From NCBI GenBank assembly GCA_039714855.1, contig JBDLIL010000016.1, positions 1 through 17,813 of the forward strand: a stretch of 17,813 bases of DNA. Reading direction: 5' to 3'. The position numbers and the translations under genes were made by a program. Source of the stretch: JBDLIL01 sp039714855. Lineage in GTDB: Bacteria > Patescibacteriota > Microgenomatia > UBA1400 > PJMF01. Positions 1 to 6,680 of this stretch are shown here, piece by piece (position 1 is the stretch's first letter; every line of letters begins with the position of its first letter). The notes beneath the pieces were generated by a model that worked only from the letters and a program-made list of their open reading frames with translations, did not search any database and was not told the origin of the DNA.

Positions 1-869
1 AAATGATGCCAAGCATAGATGAAATTTTGCCAATTAACGAAGTAGGTTTTAACTTGCCCGTAATTAGAAGAGATAAGAAACACGCTTGGGTGCCAATATC
101 TGCAGGTTGTAATTCTTTTTGCACTTATTGCATAGTGCCCTATTCGCGAGGACGAGAAAAATCTAGAGATTTCGATGCAATTTTAGCTGAAGTAAAGGGT
201 TTGGTTGAAAATGGTTATGATGAGATTACTTTGCTTGGCATGAATGTAAACTCTTGGGGTTTGGAAAATCTGGGTATTGGTTTTAGAAAAATGCTTTTAG
301 ATAAGAAATTAAAACGAGAAGATCTTCCTGAAAATCAGTCTCAATATTTAAAACCTAAGGGCACTCTTCCATTTGTAAAATTACTTAGAGCTATTAGTGA
401 GTTTAAAAAAATTAAAATAATAAGATTCTTGTCTAGTAATCCTTGGGATTTTTATGATGAGCTAATCCAAGAAGTAGCTAATAATAAAAAAATAGATAGA
501 TATATACATTTGCCGATACAATCTGGCAGTAACTCTGTCTTGTATCGCATGAATAGAGGTTACACTAAAGAAAGTTATTCAGAGTTAGTAGAAAAATTGC
601 GCAGTGCCGACAAAGACATTGTTATTGGCACGGATATAGTGGTTGGTTTCCCAGGTGAAACAGAAGAAGAATTTCAAGAGACTGTTGATTTGGCCAAAGA
701 AATAGATTGGAAACTGGGCTTTGTGGCCATGTATTCACCCAGGCCTGGTACTGCCAGTGACAGAATTTATCAAGACGACATTCCCTACAAAGTAAAAAAA
801 CAGCGTTGGGATATTTTAGATCAAATTATTAACAAAGATAATCTAAAAGTCCGGCCAAAGGTAGTTTGA
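1..869 (+). CDS. miaB: MiaB, tRNA-2-methylthio-N6-dimethylallyladenosine synthase (5' partial)
   Basis: Radical-SAM methylthiotransferase that adds a methylthio group to i6A37 of tRNAs reading UNN codons, acting after MiaA. The gene enters from the left edge, so the N-terminal UPF0004 domain and its cluster-binding cysteines are not visible; the frame is open from position 3. Numbering from the ATG at position 3, the radical-SAM triad CNSFCTYC is near residues 36-43, followed by GMNVNSWG (usual form GQNVNSYG), HLPIQSGSN, TDIVVGFPGET and YSPRPGTASD, all MiaB hallmarks. An extra loop of about 30 residues follows NSWG. The protein ends about 20 residues after the radical-SAM core, at KVRPKVV, so the usual C-terminal TRAM RNA-binding domain is absent. 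Its TGA overlaps the miaA ATG by one base, implying coupled translation. The miaA neighbour favours MiaB over MtaB or RimO. Function is secure; the missing TRAM is seen directly. Confidence 0.93.
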   Translation, partial: MMPSIDEILPINEVGFNLPVIRRDKKHAWVPISAGCNSFCTYCIVPYSRGREKSRDFDAILAEVKGLVENGYDEITLLGMNVNSWGLENLGIGFRKMLLDKKLKREDLPENQSQYLKPKGTLPFVKLLRAISEFKKIKIIRFLSSNPWDFYDELIQEVANNKKIDRYIHLPIQSGSNSVLYRMNRGYTKESYSELVEKLRSADKDIVIGTDIVVGFPGETEEEFQETVDLAKEIDWKLGFVAMYSPRPGTASDRIYQDDIPYKVKKQRWDILDQIINKDNLKVRPKVV

Positions 870-1834
870 TGCAAAAAATTATCTCCATTATCGGTCCCAC
901 GGCCACAGGCAAGACCTCATTGGCTTTAAAAATTGCTGATCAAGTAATTGGGTCTGAAAAATACTCGGGTGTGGATGTTATTTCTGTAGATTCGCGGCAA
1001 GTTTATAAAGGTTTGGAGATAGTATCTGGTGCCGATTTACCCGAGCATTTGGACAGCAATATTAAAATTCATGGCGTGAGTATTATTAATCCTGATCAAG
1101 AATGGTCTTTGGCACATTTTAGAGAGCTAGCTTTAGAAATTATCAGTAACGCAAAAGAAAAAAACAACTTAGTAATACTAGTCGGTGGCACAGGGCTTTA
1201 TCATAGTAAGCTAATTCCAACGAATGGAGAGCGAATTAAAACTAATGCTTTGGGTATTAAACCAGATTTAGAGTTGAGAAAAAAACTAGATAAACTTTCT
1301 GTGCCAGAATTACAGGCTGAGTTGCAAAAAGTTGATAAGAAAAAGTTGGAGAGCATGAATAATTCTGATAGGCAAAATCCTAGAAGGTTAATTAGGGCAA
1401 TTGAGATAGCAAATGCTCAGGTGTTTTCTGCAGCCGGAGTTTACCACGTGCTACGACACGGGGCCGGGGTGACAGAGAGGATAAGTATTGGCTTGAGTGA
1501 TGGTTTAGAAAATATAAATAATAATATTAAAAAAAGAGTTTTAGAAAGATTTGAAAATGGCGCTGTAGAAGAAGTGCGGGTGTTGATAAAAAAGTTTGGC
1601 ATGGAAAATAATTTTCCTGCTCTGAGTGCTACTGGCGTGAAAGAAATCTCAAAATATCTAGATAAAAAACTAAGCAAAGAAGAATGCATAAAAGCTTGGA
1701 CACTGCGAGAGTACCAATACGCCAAGCGGCAAATCACCTGGTGGAAGAAGAATAAGGATATTAGGTGGTATGAAGTTAGTGATGAGAACTGGGAGGAAAA
1801 GGCTCAGAAAAAAATTCTTGATTTTGTCTTGTAA
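869..1834 (+). CDS. miaA: MiaA, tRNA dimethylallyltransferase
   Basis: Transfers the dimethylallyl group of DMAPP to N6 of A37 in tRNAs, producing the substrate of MiaB. The 321-aa length is normal for the family. Seen in the sequence: P-loop GPTATGKT at residues 9-16, DSRQVY at 42-47 (catalytic Asp and substrate site), VGGTGLY, NPRRLIRAIEI, and the C-terminal YAKRQITWWKK tRNA-binding motif. The start is the ATG at 869, which overlaps the miaB stop as TGATG; a TTG directly before it is less likely. A notably GC-rich patch with a hairpin (about 1429-1475) encodes residues near 187-202, in the variable segment after the RAIEI motif. It looks unlike the surrounding AT-rich codons and may be repeat-derived. 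The frame remains open, and the conserved blocks on both sides are intact. Confidence 0.95.
   Translation: MQKIISIIGPTATGKTSLALKIADQVIGSEKYSGVDVISVDSRQVYKGLEIVSGADLPEHLDSNIKIHGVSIINPDQEWSLAHFRELALEIISNAKEKNNLVILVGGTGLYHSKLIPTNGERIKTNALGIKPDLELRKKLDKLSVPELQAELQKVDKKKLESMNNSDRQNPRRLIRAIEIANAQVFSAAGVYHVLRHGAGVTERISIGLSDGLENINNNIKKRVLERFENGAVEEVRVLIKKFGMENNFPALSATGVKEISKYLDKKLSKEECIKAWTLREYQYAKRQITWWKKNKDIRWYEVSDENWEEKAQKKILDFVL
1429..1475. repeat. GC-rich hairpin patch inside miaA
   Basis: A short GC-rich island in an AT-rich gene. At its centre CGTG (1447-1450), loop CTACGA (1451-1456) and CACG (1457-1460) form a hairpin, extended by CC/GG across one mismatch. It encodes a variable part of MiaA, so a small palindromic element inserted in frame is possible. 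Chance codon use cannot be excluded from one copy. Confidence 0.4.
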
Positions 1835-1876
1835 CTAACAAGCGCTAACTTGTATACTTAAGCTCTAGTACACTAA

Positions 1877-1882
1877 TATATA
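1877..1882 (+). promoter_or_regulatory. Candidate -10 element of the AI-2E transporter gene
   Basis: TATATA ends 7 nt before the ATG at 1890, and no Shine-Dalgarno is visible, so the transcript may be leaderless. An inverted repeat, CTTGTATA (1849-1856) with TATACAAG (1879-1886), spans this region and overlaps the -10; it could be an operator. No convincing -35 is seen. Confidence 0.4.
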
Positions 1883-1889
1883 CAAGCTT

Positions 1890-2909
1890 ATGTTCTCAAT
1901 ATTTAAACCCAAGCACGCAGTTACTGTAGATCCTTCAATCGTTATTTTTTCAGTTTTCTTTTTAATTACTTTGTATTTGCTGTTTTATATTCGTTCCATA
2001 GTTTTGTTGGTTTTTTTAGCTTTTGTATTGATGACTGCTTTGCATCCATCAGTATTATTCTTACAAAGAAGGCTTAAATTTCCCAAGAGTTTGGCCATAG
2101 TGTCGGTTTATGTACTCTTGGTATTTGTCTTGTCTCTGGCCATAGCAGTGATAATTCCGCCATTAGTTAATGAGTTGCAAGTTTTAATAGAATCTAATAG
2201 TGTGCCTTTCTTGCAACCAATTCAAAATGAGATTAAATCATTTAGATTTTCTCTTATGGAAGTTGGAACTTTGTTGAATAGTCTTGGTGATTCTTTAACC
2301 ACAGTTGTGAATATAGCCAGTTCAGCTTTTTCTGGAATTTTCACCTTTTTTACTTTGATTGTTTTGTCATTTTATATGTTGATAGATAGGGATAATCTTT
2401 ATAAGCGAGTAGCCTGGTTTAGCAAAAATAAAAAGCATCTGGAGATGGCCAAAAATTTTGTTGATAGAGTGGAAGATCAGTTGGGAGCTTGGGTTAGAGG
2501 TCAAAGTATTCTGATGATTACTATTGGCGTAGTTACCTATATTGGCCTCACCTTATTATCAGTCCCCTATGCTTTGCCACTGGCAATATTGGCTGGTTTG
2601 TTAGAGGTTTTACCAAACTTAGGTCCCACTATTGCCGCTATACCAGCTGTGATATTGGCCCTTTTAACTGGAAGTCCACTGATGGCGGGGTTAGTTACTC
2701 TTTTTTATATCGTTGTCCAGCAATTGGAAAACAACTTCATCGTTCCAAAAATTATGAAGGATAATGTAGATGTCAGTCCTTTGGCGACTATAATTACAAT
2801 CTTAATAGGTTTAAAGGTTTATGGAGTTTTTGGAGCACTTCTTTCGGTTCCAATTTATATTATTTTCAGGGCTTTGTACCACATGTGGATGACAGAATAT
2901 AGGACTTAA
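1890..2909 (+). CDS. AI-2E family transporter (PF01594-type permease)
   Basis: A 339-aa polytopic membrane protein of the AI-2E/YdiK/PerM-like family. Members have been linked to autoinducer-2 export, Na+/H+ exchange or unknown transport, so the substrate cannot be read from sequence. Hydrophobic segments lie near residues 18-50, 66-92, 148-166 and 208-330, with a soluble amphipathic stretch at 95-140 typical of the family. The diagnostic motif LEVLPNLGPTIAAIP is at 239-253, followed by QQLENNFIVPKIM, also characteristic. The ATG at 1890 is 55 nt after miaA and has no Shine-Dalgarno, but a TATATA lies 7 nt upstream. It ends just before the rnpB promoter; the rnpB -35 region would lie inside its last codons. 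Family assignment is strong, function open. Confidence 0.9.
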   Translation: MFSIFKPKHAVTVDPSIVIFSVFFLITLYLLFYIRSIVLLVFLAFVLMTALHPSVLFLQRRLKFPKSLAIVSVYVLLVFVLSLAIAVIIPPLVNELQVLIESNSVPFLQPIQNEIKSFRFSLMEVGTLLNSLGDSLTTVVNIASSAFSGIFTFFTLIVLSFYMLIDRDNLYKRVAWFSKNKKHLEMAKNFVDRVEDQLGAWVRGQSILMITIGVVTYIGLTLLSVPYALPLAILAGLLEVLPNLGPTIAAIPAVILALLTGSPLMAGLVTLFYIVVQQLENNFIVPKIMKDNVDVSPLATIITILIGLKVYGVFGALLSVPIYIIFRALYHMWMTEYRT

Positions 2910-2910
2910 A

Positions 2911-2919
2911 TGTTATAAT
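2911..2919 (+). promoter_or_regulatory. Extended -10 promoter of rnpB
   Basis: TGTTATAAT is a perfect extended -10 (TGn plus consensus hexamer). Six nucleotides after the hexamer comes position 2926, the first base of RNase P helix P1. The 5' end predicted from RNA structure therefore agrees with the promoter. Only a poor -35 (ATGACA, 2889-2894) is present, as is usual with extended -10 promoters. Confidence 0.8.
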
Positions 2920-3145
2920 GCAGTCAGTGTGTGGCCGGGTAATGGCCCAGTCTCTTGCGAGAGGTTGGGAGGAAAGTCCGGACAGCTGAGCATAGGATGT
3001 CTCACGTTCCCCCAAAGGGGGATCAGCCTTTGGCTGAAAAGTGGGAGCTCCGCCTACGGCGGAGACAGTATAGAGCAGCAGTGACGATTTGGGTGGCGCC
3101 AAGTGAAACGACCAAGCTTCTGGGTTCTCGATTTAGCTAGTTTGC

Positions 3146-3184
3146 AAGGGGCTTGCCCCGAGCGAGCGGAGCGAGTCGAGGGGC
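3146..3184 (+). repeat. Palindromic repeat copy R1 inside rnpB
   Basis: AGGGGCTTG leads into arm CCCC (3156-3159), a core starting GAGC and ending GTCGA (3160-3179), then arm GGGG (3180-3183). It shares its leader and core ends with R2, about 100 nt downstream. It probably forms the tip of a variable RNase P arm (P12 by position). Confidence 0.7.
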
Positions 3185-3247
3185 AATCCTCTCCGCTGCA
3201 ACCGTACGATCTTCACCCTATTGGATATGCTCCCGATTTGGCGAAGT

Positions 3248-3280
3248 GAGGGGCTTGCCCTGAGCAACGTCGAAGGGTGA
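3248..3280 (+). repeat. Palindromic repeat copy R2 inside rnpB
   Basis: The leader GAGGGGCTTG is followed by arm CCCT (3258-3261), core GAGCAACGTCGA (3262-3273) and arm AGGG (3274-3277). Relative to R1 the closing pair changes from C-G to T-A on both sides, so pairing is kept. It lies in the peripheral P15-P17 part of the RNA; the exact helix is uncertain. Confidence 0.7.
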
Positions 3281-3393
3281 TAAAGACACGGGCATTAGAC
3301 AGATCATTATCATTCAAACAGAATCCGGCTTACGAGCCACACACTAAGCTGTTACACTAATCTAATACTAATTCATAAGTTTCAAGGAGTAAT

Positions 3394-4074
3394 ATGGAAA
3401 ACTTACAACCAATTCAAGAGGCTCTTTACTGGTTTTACGGGGATTTTATTCGCTCTTTTTCTTTTTACCTGCCAAAAATAATTGCAGGATTACTAGTATT
3501 TATTTTCGGTACAGCTCTAGCTAGGATGCTGAGAAAATTTGCAGTAGGAGTGCTGGAGACATTTAAACTTTCAAAATTGGTAAAAGACACTCCAGTTGAT
3601 CATTTTTTGCAAAAAGCTGAGATAAAAAAAGTTGAAGTAGTTTTAGGGAAAGTTGTTTATTGGTTGGCTATGTTAGTGGTTCTCCACTCCACAGTAGCTG
3701 TTTTAGGTTTAGAGCCGTTAACAGGTATTTTAGAAAAATTACTTTCATATATACCCAAGGTGTTTTCTGCAGTTATTGTTTTATTTGTAGGTATTATTTT
3801 GGCTGGTTTAATTGAGACGGTCGTGAAGGCAACTGTAAAAAATATTCATGCCAAAAGTGGGCGTTTGTTAGGAAAAGTATCTAGCTACTTAGTAATGAGC
3901 ATAGGTGTTTTAGTGGCTATTTCGGAGCTGGGGATTGCCAGTGACTATATATTAATTCTATTTGTAGGTTTCATTATGGCGGTTTCTTTGGGCTCTGCTT
4001 TGGCGCTAGGATTAGGAGCTAAGGATATTGTGTCAAAAATGCTCAGTGATTGGTATGAAGGAATTCAAGATTAA
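3394..4074 (+). CDS. Small MscS-related membrane protein with conserved TM helices
   Basis: A 226-aa membrane protein resembling the conserved TM-helix repeat proteins (PF05552-like, CmpX-type) related to small-conductance mechanosensitive channels. Hydrophobic helices are near residues 22-44, 86-105, 121-146 and 163-208. The motif LPKIIAGLLVFIFGTALAR and its later echo IPKVFSAVIVLFVGIILAG show the internal repeat typical of this family. The C-terminal helix, rich in Ala, Gly and Leu and ending LGLGAKDIVSKML, resembles the MscS pore helix, but the beta-sheet cytoplasmic domain of MscS is missing. A good Shine-Dalgarno, AAGGAGT (3383-3389), fixes the start. The gene is 5 nt ahead of uppP, so the two are probably co-transcribed. 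A role in osmotic or envelope stress is plausible but inferred. Confidence 0.78.
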   Translation: MENLQPIQEALYWFYGDFIRSFSFYLPKIIAGLLVFIFGTALARMLRKFAVGVLETFKLSKLVKDTPVDHFLQKAEIKKVEVVLGKVVYWLAMLVVLHSTVAVLGLEPLTGILEKLLSYIPKVFSAVIVLFVGIILAGLIETVVKATVKNIHAKSGRLLGKVSSYLVMSIGVLVAISELGIASDYILILFVGFIMAVSLGSALALGLGAKDIVSKMLSDWYEGIQD

Positions 4075-4079
4075 GGCTC

Positions 4080-4838
4080 ATGACAATATTTCAATCAATT
4101 TTTCTTGGTTTTGTCCAAGGCTTAACTGAGTTTTTACCAGTATCTAGTTCTGGTCATTTGGCATTATTTCAAGAATTTTTTGGCCTTACAGGCAGAGACC
4201 TTAGTTTTGAAGTAGCTTTGCACTTTTCTACTCTATTAGCCATATTGGTATTTTTTAATCAGGATATTTTCAAATTAAAGAAAGATGAAATTTTAGCTGT
4301 TGTTATTGGTACTTTGCCAGTAGTAATAGTGGGTCTTTTCTTAAAAGATTTTATAGAGCAGATATTTTCTTTACCAATTTTAGTTTCTTTAGCACTGCTG
4401 ATAACCGGAGTTTTTAATTTATTGATAGACAAAAATTTGAGTAGTAAAAGATCAAATAATGAAATTACTTGGAAAGATGGTCTAGCAATAGGCTTGTTCC
4501 AAGCTGTGGCGATAATTCCTGGTATCTCTAGGTCTGGTTCTACTGTGTTGGGTGGCTTGAATCAAAAACTAAGCAGACAAGCTGCATTTAAATTTTCATT
4601 TATTTTAGCTATTCCGGCTATTCTTGGCGCTAGTGTTTTGCAGATATTAGATTTAATCGAAATGGGTTTTTCTAGTATTTCGATTTTGCCATATTTATTT
4701 GGTGGTTTAACTGCATTTTTGGTAGGTTTGGCAAGTTTGTCTTTATTTAAATATGTGATTGAAAAAGCCAAGTTTGAATTTTTTGCTTATTACTGTTTTT
4801 CAGTAGCTTTTGTAAGTTTTGTGTTACAGTTTATCTAG
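4080..4838 (+). CDS. uppP: UppP/BacA, undecaprenyl-diphosphate phosphatase
   Basis: Integral membrane phosphatase that recycles undecaprenyl pyrophosphate to the monophosphate lipid carrier used for peptidoglycan and other surface polymers. The 252 aa are close to the family norm. Both signature blocks are present: QGLTEFLPVSSSGH at residues 13-26, including the catalytic-site Glu17, and PGISRSGST at 147-155 with the conserved Arg and Ser. The position of the first E. coli Glu (EGLTEF) is Gln here, a common variant. Multiple hydrophobic helices cover the rest. The ATG is 5 nt after the preceding stop, with only AAGG as a weak ribosome site, suggesting coupling. Its stop overlaps the 3' end of comM on the other strand by 8 bp. 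Together with femAB it implies that this cell builds peptidoglycan. Confidence 0.95.
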   Translation: MTIFQSIFLGFVQGLTEFLPVSSSGHLALFQEFFGLTGRDLSFEVALHFSTLLAILVFFNQDIFKLKKDEILAVVIGTLPVVIVGLFLKDFIEQIFSLPILVSLALLITGVFNLLIDKNLSSKRSNNEITWKDGLAIGLFQAVAIIPGISRSGSTVLGGLNQKLSRQAAFKFSFILAIPAILGASVLQILDLIEMGFSSISILPYLFGGLTAFLVGLASLSLFKYVIEKAKFEFFAYYCFSVAFVSFVLQFI

Positions 4839-6363
4839 CTTCGTCTTTCTGTACCCTCCTATATTGCAAGGCTTCAGCTATGTGTTGAGCCAAAATGACT
4901 TTTGAATTTTCTAGATCAGCAATAGTTTGGGCGACTTTAATAATTTTAAAATAACTTCTGGCAGAGAGTCCCAGTTTATCTATGGCCCTAGTTAAAATCT
5001 GTTTAGCATCATCTTTTATGTTTAATAATTTCTTAACATCCTTACTACTTAATTCAGCATTAGAGATATAAGGAGTATTTTTATATCTTTGTTCTTGCCT
5101 TTTTCTAGCAGCAATAACTCTAGCTCTAATAGTTTGAGAACTTTCTCGCGTTTTAGATTTGTGTTGAGCTAGCTTTTTTACTTCTACATCTTCTACGCGC
5201 AAATGCATATCAATGCGATCTAGTATAGGACCTGAAATTTTTTTCTGGTATCTGTCAAACAAGTTCGCTGAGCAAACGCAAGTTTTTCTGCGTGATCCAT
5301 GATAGCCACAAGGGCAAGGATTAGCAGCTGCTACCAGAGTAAATCTACTTGGATATGTGGCCGAACCCATGGCTCTGGAAATTGATACTACTCCATCTTC
5401 CATGGGTTGTCTCAAGGCTTCTAGACTTGATCTTAGAAATTCAGGAAACTCGTCCAAAAATAAAACTCCCCTGTGTGATAGGGATATTTCACCGGGTTTG
5501 ATATTACTGCCACCACCAATTAAACCTACTTGCGAAGTAGTGTGGTGTGGTGATCGAAAAGGTTTTTGTTTAATTAGTCCACCATTTATTAGGCCACAAA
5601 TAGAATAAATTTTACTTACTTCAATAGCTTCATCTTTATTTAGTGGGGGCAATATAGATATCAGAGCTTGTGCCATCATGCTTTTGCCAGCTCCTGGTGG
5701 ACCCTCCATGAGTAGATTGTGTCCACCTGCAGCAGCAATTTCCAAGCAGCGTTTAGCTTGATCTTGTCCATGTATATCAGAGAAGTTAGTTTGGAATTTC
5801 GAATTCTCTTCCTGAGTAGAATTAAAGTCTACAGGTTTTAATGTTGGCAGCGTGCTGTTATTTTCGGCAAAATCTAAATATTCTGACAAGTGATTGATGG
5901 GGTGAATTGCAATGTCGTCTATTATAGCTACTTCTTTAGCGTTGGCCTTTGGCAAAATTACATGTTTAAAGCCCATTTCTTTGGCAGCTAGTACTAGTGG
6001 CAGAGCACCTTTAATATTTTTCAGATCTCCATCTAAAGATAGTTCGCCAAAAAACATAGTGTCATCGGTATCAATTTCTATTTCGCCGTACATTTTTAAG
6101 ATGCCAATAGCGATGGCTAGTTCAAATACTGGACTGGTTTTTTTAATATCAGCGGGGGCAAGATTTACCACCGTGCGCTTGCTCTTTATCCTAATGCCGC
6201 AGTTGCGCAGTGCTGAGGAAATTCTTTCTTTGGCTTCATCGACAGTTTTACCTGGCAAGCCAATAAGAATAAAGGCTGGCTGGCCTCTATTAGAATCCAC
6301 TTCTATTTCAATTTTTATTGGCTCTAGGCCAAGGGTGATAGCACTAAAAGTTCTACTGAGCAT
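4831..6363 (-). CDS. comM: ComM/YifB family Mg-chelatase-like AAA+ ATPase
   Basis: A 510-aa AAA+ protein of the YifB/ComM family; ComM is a hexameric branch-migration helicase that aids recombination during natural transformation. Domain order: N-terminal Lon-S5-like domain (about 1-180, with GLPGKTVDEAKERI and VNLAPADIKK), AAA+ core with Walker A GPPGAGKS at 221-228 and Walker B GVLFLDEF at 299-306, the Cys-bearing ANPCPCGYHG near 347-356 with further Cys downstream, and the C-terminal Mg-chelatase domain ending AEALQYR. An upstream start would add 20 residues (MGRIEAEP...) read from a palindromic repeat. I reject it because TATACT lies exactly 6 nt before the ATG at 6363 and conserved family sequence starts there. 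It converges on uppP with an 8-bp overlap and no terminator between. Its upstream side abuts the repeat cluster. Confidence 0.94.
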   Translation of the reverse strand: MLSRTFSAITLGLEPIKIEIEVDSNRGQPAFILIGLPGKTVDEAKERISSALRNCGIRIKSKRTVVNLAPADIKKTSPVFELAIAIGILKMYGEIEIDTDDTMFFGELSLDGDLKNIKGALPLVLAAKEMGFKHVILPKANAKEVAIIDDIAIHPINHLSEYLDFAENNSTLPTLKPVDFNSTQEENSKFQTNFSDIHGQDQAKRCLEIAAAGGHNLLMEGPPGAGKSMMAQALISILPPLNKDEAIEVSKIYSICGLINGGLIKQKPFRSPHHTTSQVGLIGGGSNIKPGEISLSHRGVLFLDEFPEFLRSSLEALRQPMEDGVVSISRAMGSATYPSRFTLVAAANPCPCGYHGSRRKTCVCSANLFDRYQKKISGPILDRIDMHLRVEDVEVKKLAQHKSKTRESSQTIRARVIAARKRQEQRYKNTPYISNAELSSKDVKKLLNIKDDAKQILTRAIDKLGLSARSYFKIIKVAQTIADLENSKVILAQHIAEALQYRRVQKDEAR

Positions 6364-6369
6364 GTAGAG

Positions 6370-6375
6370 AGTATA
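6370..6375 (-). promoter_or_regulatory. Candidate -10 element of comM
   Basis: On the minus strand TATACT is followed by six bases (CTCTAC) and then the comM ATG. There is no Shine-Dalgarno, so a leaderless mRNA is likely. This decides the start at 6363. The -35 region falls in the repeat-associated sequence 6384-6407. Confidence 0.6.
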
Positions 6376-6383
6376 TAGGCCAA

Positions 6384-6407
6384 TTCTTGGAAATATCTGG
6401 GGTTCTG
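6384..6407 (+). repeat. Direct repeat DR, left copy
   Basis: Starts TTCTTGGAAAT and ends TCTGGGGTTCTG. It matches the copy at 7039-7062 in 20 of 24 positions. It is followed at once by palindromic unit A. It also overlaps the upstream promoter region of comM. Confidence 0.65.
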
Positions 6408-6441
6408 CCTCGATACGTCCCACCCAGGCGGGACTACTCGG
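6408..6441 (+). repeat. Palindromic unit A
   Basis: CCTCGATAC, then stem GTCCC, an 8-nt loop, stem GGGAC, and TACTCGG. Forward orientation of the cluster repeat. Confidence 0.7.
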
Positions 6442-6458
6442 CAGCCATATCTCGGTCG

Positions 6459-6488
6459 CCTCGATACGATGTCTTCGACATCACTCGG
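6459..6488 (+). repeat. Palindromic unit B
   Basis: CCTCGATAC, stem GATGTC, loop TTC, stem GACATC, ACTCGG. Its reverse complement matches unit H (7134-7163) at 29 of 30 positions, making an inverted pair around the nuclease gene. Confidence 0.8.
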
Positions 6489-6530
6489 CGTCCGAAGCAC
6501 TGTGGTTGTTGAGTACTCCATCCTGCTCAT

Positions 6531-6564
6531 CGAGTATTTTACCGAAGTAGAATGTATCGATGTG
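6531..6564 (-). repeat. Palindromic unit C
   Basis: Reverse orientation: CGAGT, stem ATTTTAC, loop CGAA, stem GTAGAAT (one G-T pair), GTATCGA. Bases 6511-6530 before it resemble the bases before unit H at 7114-7133 (GAGTA, TCCA, CCTG in the same order), so the repeat extends outward there. Confidence 0.65.
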
Positions 6565-6574
6565 AGAACTATAT

Positions 6575-6606
6575 CTCGATATGAAGCTAGCGCTTCTACT
6601 CGATAT
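6575..6606 (+). repeat. Palindromic unit D
   Basis: CTCGATAT, stem GAAGC, loop TAGC, stem GCTTC, TACTCGATAT. The right flank has CTCGAT in place of CTCGG, so this is a degenerate copy. Confidence 0.6.
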
Positions 6607-6610
6607 CCGC

Positions 6611-6680
6611 TGGTCACCGAGTGTCAGCGTGTCGAAATACTGGTCACCGAGTGTCAGCGTAGCTGACGTATCGAGGTGAC
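6611..6680 (-). repeat. Palindromic unit E with a half-unit duplication
   Basis: The full unit at 6643-6680 has outer arms GTCACC/GGTGAC and inner stem GTCAGC, loop GTA, GCTGAC. Its first 20 bp (6641-6660) are an exact copy of 6611-6630, separated by 10 nt, so a half unit has been duplicated. The stop codon of the GIY-YIG gene lies inside this unit. Confidence 0.8.

Larger units (their letters stand above)
2926..3345 (+). ncRNA. rnpB: RNase P RNA (bacterial, probably type A)
   Basis: Catalytic RNA that removes 5' leaders from pre-tRNAs. Helix P1 is a perfect 10-bp pair between 2926-2935 and 3336-3345. The universally conserved 5' block GAGGAAAGTCCG (2969-2980) and 3' block ACAGAATCCGGCTTA (3318-3332) are both present, and ACAGTATAGAGCAG and AGTGAAACGA lie between them. 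At about 420 nt it is somewhat longer than many bacterial forms. Much of it consists of simple hairpins: CCCCC/GGGGG, CAGCC/GGCTG and CTCCGCC/GGCGGAG near 3010-3063. Two copies of a palindromic repeat, at 3146-3184 and 3248-3280, appear inserted in peripheral arms, the first probably in P12 and the second in the P15-P17 region. No terminator with a T-run follows. Short open frames crossing this region are not genes. Confidence 0.95.

Noticed and set aside
1441..1737. 98-aa minus-strand frame inside miaA
   Set aside because: Shadow of a well-supported gene; low-complexity peptide without recognisable motifs.
2866..3140. Short open frames on both strands within 2866-3140
   Set aside because: They lie in RNase P RNA, whose conserved blocks and P1 pairing explain the sequence; the peptides have no family features.
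3346..3393. Terminator or promoter between rnpB and the next gene
   Set aside because: No stable hairpin with a T-run and no convincing -10/-35 pair; only the Shine-Dalgarno at 3383-3389 is clear.
5357..6367. Plus-strand frames of 83 and 151 aa opposite comM
   Set aside because: They mirror conserved comM codons and have no ribosome site or domain.
6364..6423. Longer comM N-terminus (20 extra residues)
   Set aside because: The extra codons come from palindromic unit A and the direct repeat; a -10 element lies between them and the conserved start at 6363.
6324..6666. Open frames of 97 aa (-) and 65 aa (+) across the palindromes
   Set aside because: They read repeat sequence, contain no domain and no ribosome site, and overlap the comM start. 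They arise because the palindromes lack stops in some frames.
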